DNA from: Candidatus Nitrosopolaris nunavutensis
Lineage (GTDB): Archaea; Thermoproteota; Nitrososphaeria; Nitrososphaerales; Nitrososphaeraceae
Assembly (NCBI GenBank): GCA_002501855.1
Contig: DAOM01000136.1
Location: forward strand, 1 to 5,292
Length of the DNA stretch: 5,292 nucleotides
Direction: 5' to 3'
In this document: positions 1-4,415 of the stretch, piece after piece
Layout of the letters: each line of letters starts with the position of its first letter
Numbering within the stretch: position 1 is the first letter of the stretch
The notes under the pieces: generated by a model
What the model saw: only the letters and a program-made list of their open reading frames with translations
What the model was told of the DNA's origin: nothing
Databases searched by the model: none
Program-made: the position numbers and the translations under genes

Positions 1-28
1 GTGTTAAGTGTTAAGTGTTAAGTGTTAG
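1..28. repeat. 7-bp tandem direct repeat at the window edge
   Basis: Three perfect copies of GTGTTAA are followed by a fourth differing in its last base (GTGTTAG). The array begins at base 1, so it may continue outside the window. It lies downstream of the stop of the minus-strand winged-helix gene, so it does not interrupt a gene seen here. Seen directly; no function can be assigned. Confidence 0.85.
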
Positions 29-62
29 TTTATCAAACGGAGAGGTATGTCCAACAGGGAAT

Positions 63-80
63 AAAGAAGAAGAAATTCAA
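63..80 (-). terminator. Pyrimidine-rich possible terminator of the winged-helix gene
   Basis: Read on the minus strand, about 12-30 bases past the stop codon at 93-95, the sequence is rich in T with a few C (TTTCTTCTTCTTTATT). Archaeal transcription commonly ends in U-rich tracts without a hairpin, so this is a plausible end point. It is broken by C residues, so the call is tentative. Confidence 0.35.
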
Positions 81-92
81 AGACAGCGTCTA

Positions 93-821
93 CTAATGGA
101 CAGTAACATTCAGTTGAGAATCCTGCGAACCAGAATGAACATTCATATCGGGCGCCTCTGACTCACCAGTTGTAGTATGGAATATTAATTCTCTACGTCC
201 TTGGTCAGTAATATAATATTTGAATGGCTTATTATTACTGTCCCTGCTGACTAAATTACTTTCGTAAAGCCTTCTCATAAGGCGTGATGTGTGTTCTCGT
301 GTCTTTCCTATAGCATTCTGGATTTCTCTTGAAGTTCTGGATTTCTCAACTAATAATTTCAATATATAGTCTGAAGTGCTATGATGCAGAGTAGGATTGC
401 TTTTCACGGATGTGACAATCGATGGTGGCGTGATAGTTGTCGATTCCATCACATCAGATGTTGGTGAGTGATGTTCTTGCAGTTGTGATTTAGCTTGTGA
501 TACTGTTCTCGCATCCGTAGAGGAGTCGCGGGTCATATCACTGGTATCGTCGGAAGTCTGTGATGTGGGGTGTTGCAGCACTCGCAATTCTACTGTATCA
601 ATTTCGACTTTTAATTCGCCAATTATTCTCTCAAATTCCTGCAGCCTGCGTGTATATTCAGATATGACAGCCTCAACAACACTATTATCGGTCTGGTTAG
701 TAGATTTCTTGTGGAGTGCTTTCAGATTTATATAAAATATCACACCTGCCATGCCGATGACAAATGAAGTCACAATATATATCACAAGATTCAAACTTAA
801 ATTCAGCATTTCAAGAGACAT
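93..821 (-). CDS. Membrane-anchored winged-helix DNA-binding protein
   Basis: A 242-residue protein with an unusual layout. Residues about 10-33 form one hydrophobic membrane helix (LVIYIVTSFVIGMAGVIFYI), followed by a basic stretch (KALHKK), which by the positive-inside rule puts the rest in the cytoplasm. Residues about 47-82 are charged with heptad-like spacing and may form a coiled coil and a dimer. Residues 83-148 are a Ser/Thr/Asp-rich, probably disordered linker. Residues 149-212 look like a winged helix of MarR/ArsR type: 'DYILKLLVEKS', 'TSREIQNAIG', a recognition-like helix 'TREHTSRLMRRLYES', and a wing 'LVSRDSNNKPFKYYITDQGRREL'. A tail of about 30 polar residues follows. The start is ATG at 819-821; another ATG four codons later would also keep the helix. 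It lies 52 bases downstream of the HTH-like gene on the same strand and may be co-transcribed, although ATTAAATC about 30 bases before the start could be its own TATA box. A tethered regulator is inferred; targets and signal are unknown. Confidence 0.85.
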   Translation of the reverse strand: MSLEMLNLSLNLVIYIVTSFVIGMAGVIFYINLKALHKKSTNQTDNSVVEAVISEYTRRLQEFERIIGELKVEIDTVELRVLQHPTSQTSDDTSDMTRDSSTDARTVSQAKSQLQEHHSPTSDVMESTTITPPSIVTSVKSNPTLHHSTSDYILKLLVEKSRTSREIQNAIGKTREHTSRLMRRLYESNLVSRDSNNKPFKYYITDQGRRELIFHTTTGESEAPDMNVHSGSQDSQLNVTVH

Positions 822-873
822 ATCACATTGAGAAGTAATAAGCCGTGATTTAATCTTGTAGAATAATATTGAT

Positions 874-1236
874 TCACACTTTGCACATTCTTTTTACTAA
901 CTGCTCAATCACGGATATCACACTTTCAGCTCTTGAATTATCACTCGTCTTTTGATCAAACATCACTTCTATTTGTGATGCCATTTTTTCAATCGCGAAA
1001 AATGTTTCGTGATCGATAGCACCAACGCATTTCAGGAGAATTATACTATATAACAATCTTACTATCTTGGTTCTACTTTGCCTTACCTGTCTATAATAGG
1101 CACCAGAACTTATATTTTCTATAGTGCCCCTATTCTCCAATCTTCTAGAAATAATATCTATTTGTCTAGTAGTGAATAGAGAATTTGCAATAATGTATCT
1201 GTAAAAGCTGTTAAAATTATATTTCTGCGGTTCCAT
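874..1236 (-). CDS. HTH-like conserved small protein (putative transcription regulator)
   Basis: A 120-residue protein read from ATG at 1234-1236. The frame extends to a TTG at 1269, but that start would overlap the predicted TATA box and contain the whole palindrome at 1241-1260, so ATG is preferred. Residues about 20-35 ('FTTRQIDIISRRLENRG') resemble the first helix of a region-4-type or Fis-like HTH. The next segment ('IENISSGAYYRQVRQSRTKI') has the basic, turn-containing character of a recognition helix. A hydrophobic helix ('VRLLYSIILLKCVGAID') and a C-terminal amphipathic helix probably make the dimer core. I associate the SSGAYYRQ core with a family of small uncharacterised proteins repeated in Nitrososphaerota genomes; that is memory, not a search. 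It precedes the membrane-anchored winged-helix gene by 52 bases. The palindrome just before its start suggests autoregulation. DNA binding is inferred; no enzyme motif is visible. Confidence 0.82.
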   Translation of the reverse strand: MEPQKYNFNSFYRYIIANSLFTTRQIDIISRRLENRGTIENISSGAYYRQVRQSRTKIVRLLYSIILLKCVGAIDHETFFAIEKMASQIEVMFDQKTSDNSRAESVISVIEQLVKRMCKV

Positions 1237-1240
1237 CCCT

Positions 1241-1260
1241 ACTATACAACTTTGTATAGT
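1241..1260. promoter_or_regulatory. Perfect 20-bp palindrome, candidate operator
   Basis: ACTATACAA, a 2-base spacer CT, then TTGTATAGT: two 9-bp arms that match perfectly as inverted repeats. On the minus strand it lies 5-24 bases before the ATG at 1236, just downstream of the predicted TATA box, over the expected transcription start. Archaeal repressors often bind there and block RNA polymerase. The adjacent HTH-like protein is the obvious candidate ligand. I saw no second copy in the window. Confidence 0.7.
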
Positions 1261-1268
1261 ATTCACCA

Positions 1269-1276
1269 ATATTAAA
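1269..1276 (-). promoter_or_regulatory. Predicted TATA box of the HTH-like gene
   Basis: TTTAATAT read on the minus strand, 33-40 bases before the ATG at 1236. With a start about 26 bases downstream, transcription would begin near 1247, inside the palindrome, giving a leader of about 10 bases. Short leaders are common in these archaea. This placement argues against the upstream TTG as translation start. Confidence 0.5.
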
Positions 1277-1502
1277 CTGATGTAGGTTGAACTAGTTATT
1301 ATTGATGAACCCAGTCAGCCGTTAGGTAGGTAATGCATATGACGCTCGGACTAAGTTCTGAATGAAATGGCTGGCAGTGCGCTCGATCTAAAAATTATCC
1401 TTTCACACAATATTCTAATTTTCTTAATATATTTCTTGAGATATTAAATGATTTCTGCTTATTACCATACTTTATTATAATAATTATGATATAACTAGAT
1501 TT
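1277..1502. other. A/T-rich intergenic stretch without a recognisable gene
   Basis: I see no open frame of convincing protein character on either strand. Bases about 1388-1520 are very A/T-rich. A TGATGA at 1304-1309 and CTGA at 1358-1361 are spaced like C and D boxes of a small guide RNA, but the flanking stem and internal boxes are weak. No tRNA arms were recognised. Confidence 0.5.
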
Positions 1503-1509
1503 AAAAAAA
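1503..1509 (-). terminator. U-tract downstream of the minus-strand gene remnant
   Basis: Seven consecutive A on the plus strand, that is TTTTTTT on the minus strand, about 80 bases past the TAA of the remnant ending at 1589. A U7 run is a good archaeal termination signal and would also shield the HTH-like gene from transcription coming from the alkyltransferase side. Confidence 0.4.
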
Positions 1510-1588
1510 GCATATATCAAACTGCAACTGGACCAGCTAGAAAGTGGAGGACATGGCTATGAGCCCCATGCTGCACCCCTCTTACTTG

Positions 1589-1817
1589 TTACAAATGAGA
1601 TTTAGCTTCCGGCAGCTGCGTCGTGATATCACGTGCCGCCTCAGCTCTGATCTGGGTGGTCATTTCTTGTGTCATTCTATCACAATTGGTAGTGAAATCT
1701 AGAATACCCCTGAGGTCTTCATCAATATACTTAGAATATAGCCCTCCATCGCCTGTTTTGCGGGGGCAAAAGTGGAGCTATCTTAGCCATATCTTTATCC
1801 AAAAGCAGATTTATGGT
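1589..1817 (-). pseudogene. Frameshifted remnant of a small minus-strand gene
   Basis: Two overlapping minus-strand frames look like pieces of one protein. The upstream frame (1817 to 1731) reads 'TINLLLDKDMAKIAPLLPP' and then loses protein character before TAA. The downstream frame (1777 to 1589) has 62 sense codons: 'KTGDGGLYSKYIDEDLRGI', then 'LDFTTNCDRMTQEMTTQIR', then 'AEAARDITTQL', ending in TAA. This part is charged, helical in character and RNY-like in codon pattern. Removing one base from the five-C run at 1761-1765 fuses them cleanly ('..IAPLLPRKTGDGGLY..'). The intact product would be about 65-75 residues, with ATG at 1788-1790 or an upstream TTG as start. It could be a decayed gene, a sequencing error in the C run or, less likely, a programmed shift. 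I do not recognise the family. The open plus-strand frame over this region is its antisense shadow. Confidence 0.45.
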
Positions 1818-1854
1818 TTAGTATTTCGCTAGTTCAGCGTGGATTTAGTTTTAT

Positions 1855-2178
1855 TTAAAACGATAATCTTTGCTCTTCAAAGTTTTCTACAATTCTATTT
1901 TGGAATTTAATACCTTCCTTTTCAAGTATCTCTCTTTTCCTTTGTTCGCCATATGCGAAACCACCTATCTCGCCATTTGATTTGACAACCCGGTGACATG
2001 GTATCGATATTGGGTTAGGATTATTAGCAATGATTCTACCTATTGCCCTAGCGGCCTTAGGATGTCCCAATGCCTTCGCAATATCTCCGTAAGTAGAAAC
2101 TTTGCCAGGAGGAATTTTACTGAGAAGGATGTAGACGTCCTGATCTGTGATGCTAGTATGACTAGTTTTAACCTTCAT
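1855..2178 (-). CDS. ogt: Methylated-DNA--[protein]-cysteine S-methyltransferase (O6-alkylguanine-DNA alkyltransferase)
   Basis: Repairs O6-methylguanine by moving the alkyl group irreversibly to its own cysteine; a single-use suicide protein acting on chromosomal DNA. Read from ATG at 2176-2178 it has 107 residues and consists of the C-terminal winged-helix/active-site domain alone, without the N-terminal domain of E. coli Ada/Ogt or human MGMT. Diagnostic residues are all present (107-residue numbering): Tyr30 in 'GKVSTYGDIA', the Arg44 finger in 'KAARAIGR', the Asn hinge in 'NNPNPI', active Cys61 in 'IPCHRVV', and the 'GGFAYG' loop followed by Glu88 in 'ILEKEG'. Having Cys rather than Trp in PCHR marks a real methyltransferase, not an alkyltransferase-like protein. 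The frame continues 20 codons upstream to a TTG at 2238, but those residues ('LPLPYYRPCLYHIS') do not look like the family, so ATG is preferred. It stands alone between two gene remnants. A possible TATA box (TATAAACAAA on the minus strand, 2251-2260) would give a leader of about 50 bases. Confidence 0.95.
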   Translation of the reverse strand: MKVKTSHTSITDQDVYILLSKIPPGKVSTYGDIAKALGHPKAARAIGRIIANNPNPISIPCHRVVKSNGEIGGFAYGEQRKREILEKEGIKFQNRIVENFEEQRLSF

Positions 2179-2255
2179 TGAGATATGGTAAAGACAAGGT
2201 CTGTAATAGGGTAGTGGTAGCGTGTTGAGAATAATCAATTAGTAGTGAAATTTGT

Positions 2256-2584
2256 TTATATCTTAAGCGAAGACCTTGCTTCCTTATCGAGTGTTCCTTC
2301 ATTATCTATAGCATTCATATATAGTAGATATTCACTTCCATGCCGTCTCCTCCCGGTTGCTGGATATTTAAGCCGATTCCGTAAGTCATCCCATGGTAGT
2401 TTGGGATTTTGCAGGTCTGAGCATATCCACAAGTACTCAGTTCGAGTGTGACTATTGCATTAATCTTATAGACCCTTCGGCTTTTTGAGCACATCCCAAA
2501 ATTGCAACTGAGACCTAGTGGGCATTTGATTTCAACTTCTAATTCTGTTTGGTCGGAGACTATGCACCTGTTAAATAATAAAGA
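2256..2584 (-). pseudogene. Decayed minus-strand gene remnant
   Basis: No intact gene lies between the alkyltransferase and the methyltransferase, but the minus strand keeps protein-like frames. From 2459 to 2256 a 67-codon frame reads 'HTRTEYLWICSDLQNPKLPW', then 'DDLRNRLKYPATGRRRHGSE', then 'YLLYMNAIDNEGTLDKEAR', ending in TAA; composition and residue order look like a real protein tail. It is blocked upstream by two TAA codons (2460-2468). A second, overlapping frame (2584 to 2315, 89 codons) offers a possible upstream part with cysteines ('ELEVEIKCPLGLSCNFGMC'). A one-base shift near 2460 would join them. Neither frame has a good start codon at its head. I do not recognise the family, and which frame was coding in the upstream half is uncertain. 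The plus-strand frame at 2245-2451 is taken as the antisense shadow. Confidence 0.35.
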
Positions 2585-2616
2585 TCATTTTTAATTTCCC
2601 CTATATGTTTCATAAG

Positions 2617-2625
2617 TTTAAATTA
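2617..2625 (+). promoter_or_regulatory. Predicted TATA box of the methyltransferase gene
   Basis: TTTAAATTA lies 31-39 bases before the ATG at 2656. A start about 26 bases downstream of its centre would be near 2647, giving a leader of about 9 bases with no Shine-Dalgarno sequence, a common arrangement in these archaea. Confidence 0.5.
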
Positions 2626-2655
2626 CTTATTAGAAAGCAATTTTGCTGGTAAAAA

Positions 2656-3387
2656 ATGGAATTAAATTCAGTTCTGAAAAACTCATTTGAAGTGGATGAT
2701 GCTATAGATCATCTTCGTTCCCTTGGTCTGTTTCCGCACCATGACCGAGTAAAATCATGGGATACTCGCAAAATGATTGATACAATAAATGGAGCAGATA
2801 GAAACTCATATATTCTTGATGTCGGATGTAACGATTCTCCTATCTTACCTATGCTTCGAAGATTAGGCTTTAAGAATCTCTATGGGTGCGACTTATTTCT
2901 AAATACAATAATGTATCCTGCATTAATGAAAATAGTACACTCTTTTTACAAAAGAAATTACAAGCCTATAATAGAAACGTACGAAAATAAGATATTTGCC
3001 ATCTCGATTCAAGACCTCGAAAAAACTAACTTCCAAAATAATATGTTTGATTATATTACATCCTTATCGGTAATTGAACATGGTGTTAATATTCAAAACT
3101 ATTTCAAGGAAATGAATAGAATACTACAAAAAGGTGGAATGCTTTTGACATCGAGCGACTATTGGCCCAATAAATTAGTCAACAAAATTATTTCCAAAGA
3201 TATTCGTAAGATGTCGCCTAATAACGTTTTCAGTAAGGAAGAGATTGAGAAGGATGTAATTAAAGTTGCAGAACACAATGGTTTTACTCTTACAGAATCA
3301 ATTGATTTTACATATGAAGATAAAGTTGTACATTGGAAAGGCGGCCGTAATTATACTTTCATCTTTTTTGCATTAAAGAAAGAATAA
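2656..3387 (+). CDS. Class I SAM-dependent methyltransferase (Methyltransf_11-like)
   Basis: A 243-residue Rossmann-fold methyltransferase. Motif I is 'ILDVGCNDSPIL' (residues 53-64), which has Asn-Asp-Ser where the usual GxGxG has its second and third Gly; this variant occurs in methyltransferases of surface-glycan and lipid-modifying clusters. The acidic residue after strand 2 is in 'LYGCDLF' (Asp79). 'FDYITSLSVIEHG' (131-143) is the motif around strand 4, and 'MNRILQKGGMLLTSSDYW' (153-170) matches the post-strand-5 loop with its Gly-Gly. The N-terminal 50 residues ('DHLRSLGLFPHHDRVKSWD') and C-terminal 'HWKGGRNYTFIFFALKK' complete a full-length protein with no membrane segment. Substrate cannot be read from the sequence; a small molecule, sugar or lipid head group is more likely than nucleic acid, by family. 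It is visibly more A/T-rich than the hydrolase gene at the right end, which may indicate separate acquisition. No glycan gene is adjacent. Confidence 0.9.
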   Translation: MELNSVLKNSFEVDDAIDHLRSLGLFPHHDRVKSWDTRKMIDTINGADRNSYILDVGCNDSPILPMLRRLGFKNLYGCDLFLNTIMYPALMKIVHSFYKRNYKPIIETYENKIFAISIQDLEKTNFQNNMFDYITSLSVIEHGVNIQNYFKEMNRILQKGGMLLTSSDYWPNKLVNKIISKDIRKMSPNNVFSKEEIEKDVIKVAEHNGFTLTESIDFTYEDKVVHWKGGRNYTFIFFALKKE

Positions 3388-3411
3388 CCAACCCACAATT
3401 TCAAGGCAATA

Positions 3412-3421
3412 GATTTTCTTT
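3412..3421 (+). terminator. Possible U-rich terminator after the methyltransferase gene
   Basis: GATTTTCTTT lies 25-34 bases after the methyltransferase stop. The T tract is interrupted by one C and has no hairpin. It is consistent with archaeal factor-independent termination but short. Confidence 0.3.
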
Positions 3422-3470
3422 CAACCCATCTTTAACATCCGGTAAGAAGATGTTTGCTATGATCGAGCAC

Positions 3471-3480
3471 TTTTTAACTA
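3471..3480 (+). promoter_or_regulatory. Predicted TATA box for a leaderless zinc-finger transcript
   Basis: TTTTTAACTA lies 21-30 bases before the ATG at 3501. That spacing places transcription start at or next to the ATG, as in a leaderless archaeal mRNA. It is the main reason for choosing 3501 over the upstream in-frame ATG at 3450. Confidence 0.45.
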
Positions 3481-3500
3481 ATTCTTATTACAATAACTCT

Positions 3501-3650
3501 ATGTTTGGAAAGGCAAAATGCAAATTATGTGGCGATGATGTTAGATTTGCGTTAAGACATTTGAAACAAAAGCATCCCGAAGTATTGGCCGATAAAGATG
3601 TGGCTAAGCTCAATATGTCGAGGGTAATTGAAAAATATTTTGATTCATAA
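3501..3650 (+). CDS. Small zinc-finger protein (CxxC-x9-HxxxxH)
   Basis: A 49-residue protein starting 'MFGKAKCKLCGDDVRFALRH'. Cys7 and Cys10 form a zinc knuckle, and His20 and His25 ('HLKQKH') complete a Cys2His2 site with spacing CxxC-x9-HxxxxH, close to a C2H2 finger though shorter in the loop. The tail 'DKDVAKLNMSRVIEKYF' is a probable amphipathic helix. One finger fills almost the whole protein, so it could bind DNA, RNA or a partner protein; none is shown. The frame runs on to ATG at 3450 (66 residues), but the extra N-terminus ('MFAMIEHFLTNSYYNNS') adds nothing domain-like, and a TATA box is well placed for 3501. It has its own U-rich terminator and is not tightly coupled to the methyltransferase gene, whose stop is 113 bases upstream. 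I recall similar tiny CxxC proteins in Nitrososphaerota, without having searched. Confidence 0.72.
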   Translation: MFGKAKCKLCGDDVRFALRHLKQKHPEVLADKDVAKLNMSRVIEKYFDS

Positions 3651-3660
3651 TTTTTCTTTT
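3651..3660 (+). terminator. U-rich terminator of the zinc-finger gene
   Basis: TTTTTCTTTT follows directly after the TAA at 3648-3650. Nine T in ten bases immediately after the stop is a good archaeal U-tract terminator and suggests a very short transcript of about 160 bases. Confidence 0.55.
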
Positions 3661-3840
3661 CAATGAAGCAAAGTATATCGATGAATTGGCAAGGGTGATG
3701 ACGATAGCTGGGGACAATAGAAGTTGATAGTGATGATGCTAGACGGACTGCGACGGAGGTACTGGAATTGAGCATTACCAGAAACTAGGATGATATTGGG
3801 GAAGGCTACGATGACTACGAAAGAGAGGCGCAATCGTAAT
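3660..3840 (+). pseudogene. Decayed plus-strand gene remnant
   Basis: No intact gene, but successive plus-strand frames look like one broken protein. From 3665 the frame reads 'EAKYIDELARVMTIAGDNRS' and stops at 3725-3727. From 3726, one base over, another reads 'DSDDARRTATEVLELSITRN', stops at TAG, and continues in the same frame 'DDIGEGYDDYEREAQS' to a TAA. The pieces are charged, helix-like and run in order without a gap, as expected if one frameshift and one nonsense change had broken a gene of at least 55 codons. I do not recognise the family. The two minus-strand open frames here are low-complexity shadows. No start codon or promoter can be assigned. Confidence 0.33.
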
Positions 3841-4373
3841 ACTACCACCTACGTTTTCCTATACTATACTCAAGCCCACGAAGATGGATGAAAACATCAA
3901 TAAAATATCGCTGTCATATAAGAGATCTCATTTCTCCCATCATATGACTGATTTGCGAAAAATGTTCTTTATGCTCTTGAATTCGCGATAGAATCAGACG
4001 TTAATACTACAGAAAAGACTAAAGTGCTCTAAGGTCCCGAAAATGTACTAAGAACAGTCTCTTCTGCCATTCTGTCATGTCTTAATGCTTGTCGCCTTTG
4101 TGTGAGTATCGTGAGCAGAACGCTTTATTATAAACAATACCTAAACCCAGGAATCTAGTTTTATATTCTCTCAGTCTCATAGCAAGCAAGGAAAGGAATA
4201 CTTTTTCCAAAAAGAGTTGAAGCTCCTAGCAGGGAGTGGGAAGCTAACATTAGAATTCGAGTGATATAGGAATTAGTGGTCTAGCCTCGATTTCTACCAC
4301 GCTTTCCTGCTCTTAGAATGACATAACCGCTCCTGCAGATAACAAAACCTATACTGATGAGAACTGCAACTTG
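3841..4373. other. Intergenic region without an intact gene
   Basis: Over 500 bases with only short broken frames. A 35-codon frame (ATG 3884 to TAG 3991) has TATACTATA at 3860-3868 before it but no recognisable content. Around 4150-4260 a plus-strand frame without a start codon reads 'GKEYFFQKELKLLAGSGKL' and then stops. Two small inverted repeats could form hairpins: CTCC/GGAG at 4223-4236 and GTGGT/ACCAC at 4276-4300. No tRNA, no box C/D RNA and no repeat array was recognised. Confidence 0.5.
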
Positions 4374-4386
4374 TTTACAAATATAT
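4374..4386 (+). promoter_or_regulatory. Predicted TATA box of the hydrolase gene
   Basis: TTTACAAATATAT lies 30-42 bases before the ATG at 4416. Using its AAATATAT part (4379-4386), transcription would start near 4408, giving a leader of under 10 bases. An AGGAAG just before the ATG is a weak Shine-Dalgarno-like element that may lie within the leader. Confidence 0.45.
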
Positions 4387-4415
4387 CATGCAAAGCTAGA
4401 TCGTATTAGGAAGAT

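Noticed and set aside
1304..1361. Possible box C/D small RNA (TGATGA at 1304, CTGA at 1358)
   Set aside because: The base before TGATGA is T, not a purine, the flanking ends do not pair well, and the internal D' box is missing.
1622..1633. Perfect 12-bp palindrome CGTGATATCACG
   Set aside because: It falls inside the coding-like part of the remnant and is far from any promoter; a 12-bp palindrome is expected by chance now and then.
1553..1702. 49-codon plus-strand frame preceded by a perfect GGAGG (1546-1550)
   Set aside because: The Shine-Dalgarno match is striking, but the protein is a Met/His/Ser/Arg/Cys-rich mix without domain character and lies mostly opposite the minus-strand remnant; the gene would be unsupported by anything else.
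1623..1832. Plus-strand open frame of 69 codons with hydrophobic start
   Set aside because: It is antisense to the more protein-like minus-strand remnant at 1589-1817, starts at a GTG inside a 12-bp palindrome, and has no promoter or domain.
1993..2181. Plus-strand open frame within the alkyltransferase gene
   Set aside because: Fully antisense to a gene with an intact active site; a shadow.
2245..2451. Plus-strand open frame of 68 codons from a GTG
   Set aside because: Composition is Ser/Leu/Arg-rich as in an antisense shadow, with no promoter; the opposite strand reads better.
3488..3848. Two minus-strand open frames of 95 and 62 codons
   Set aside because: Ser/Leu/Pro-rich low-complexity translations, antisense to the zinc-finger gene and the plus-strand remnant, without starts or promoters.
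4276..4300. GTGGTCTAG...ACCAC resembling a tRNA D-arm
   Set aside because: No acceptor stem, anticodon arm or T-arm can be built around it on either strand.
4279..4385. Minus-strand frame resembling a tiny membrane protein ('VAVLISIGFVICRSGYVIL' plus a basic tail)
   Set aside because: No start codon in the frame, only about 34 codons, and it overlaps the hydrolase promoter; noted only as a curiosity.
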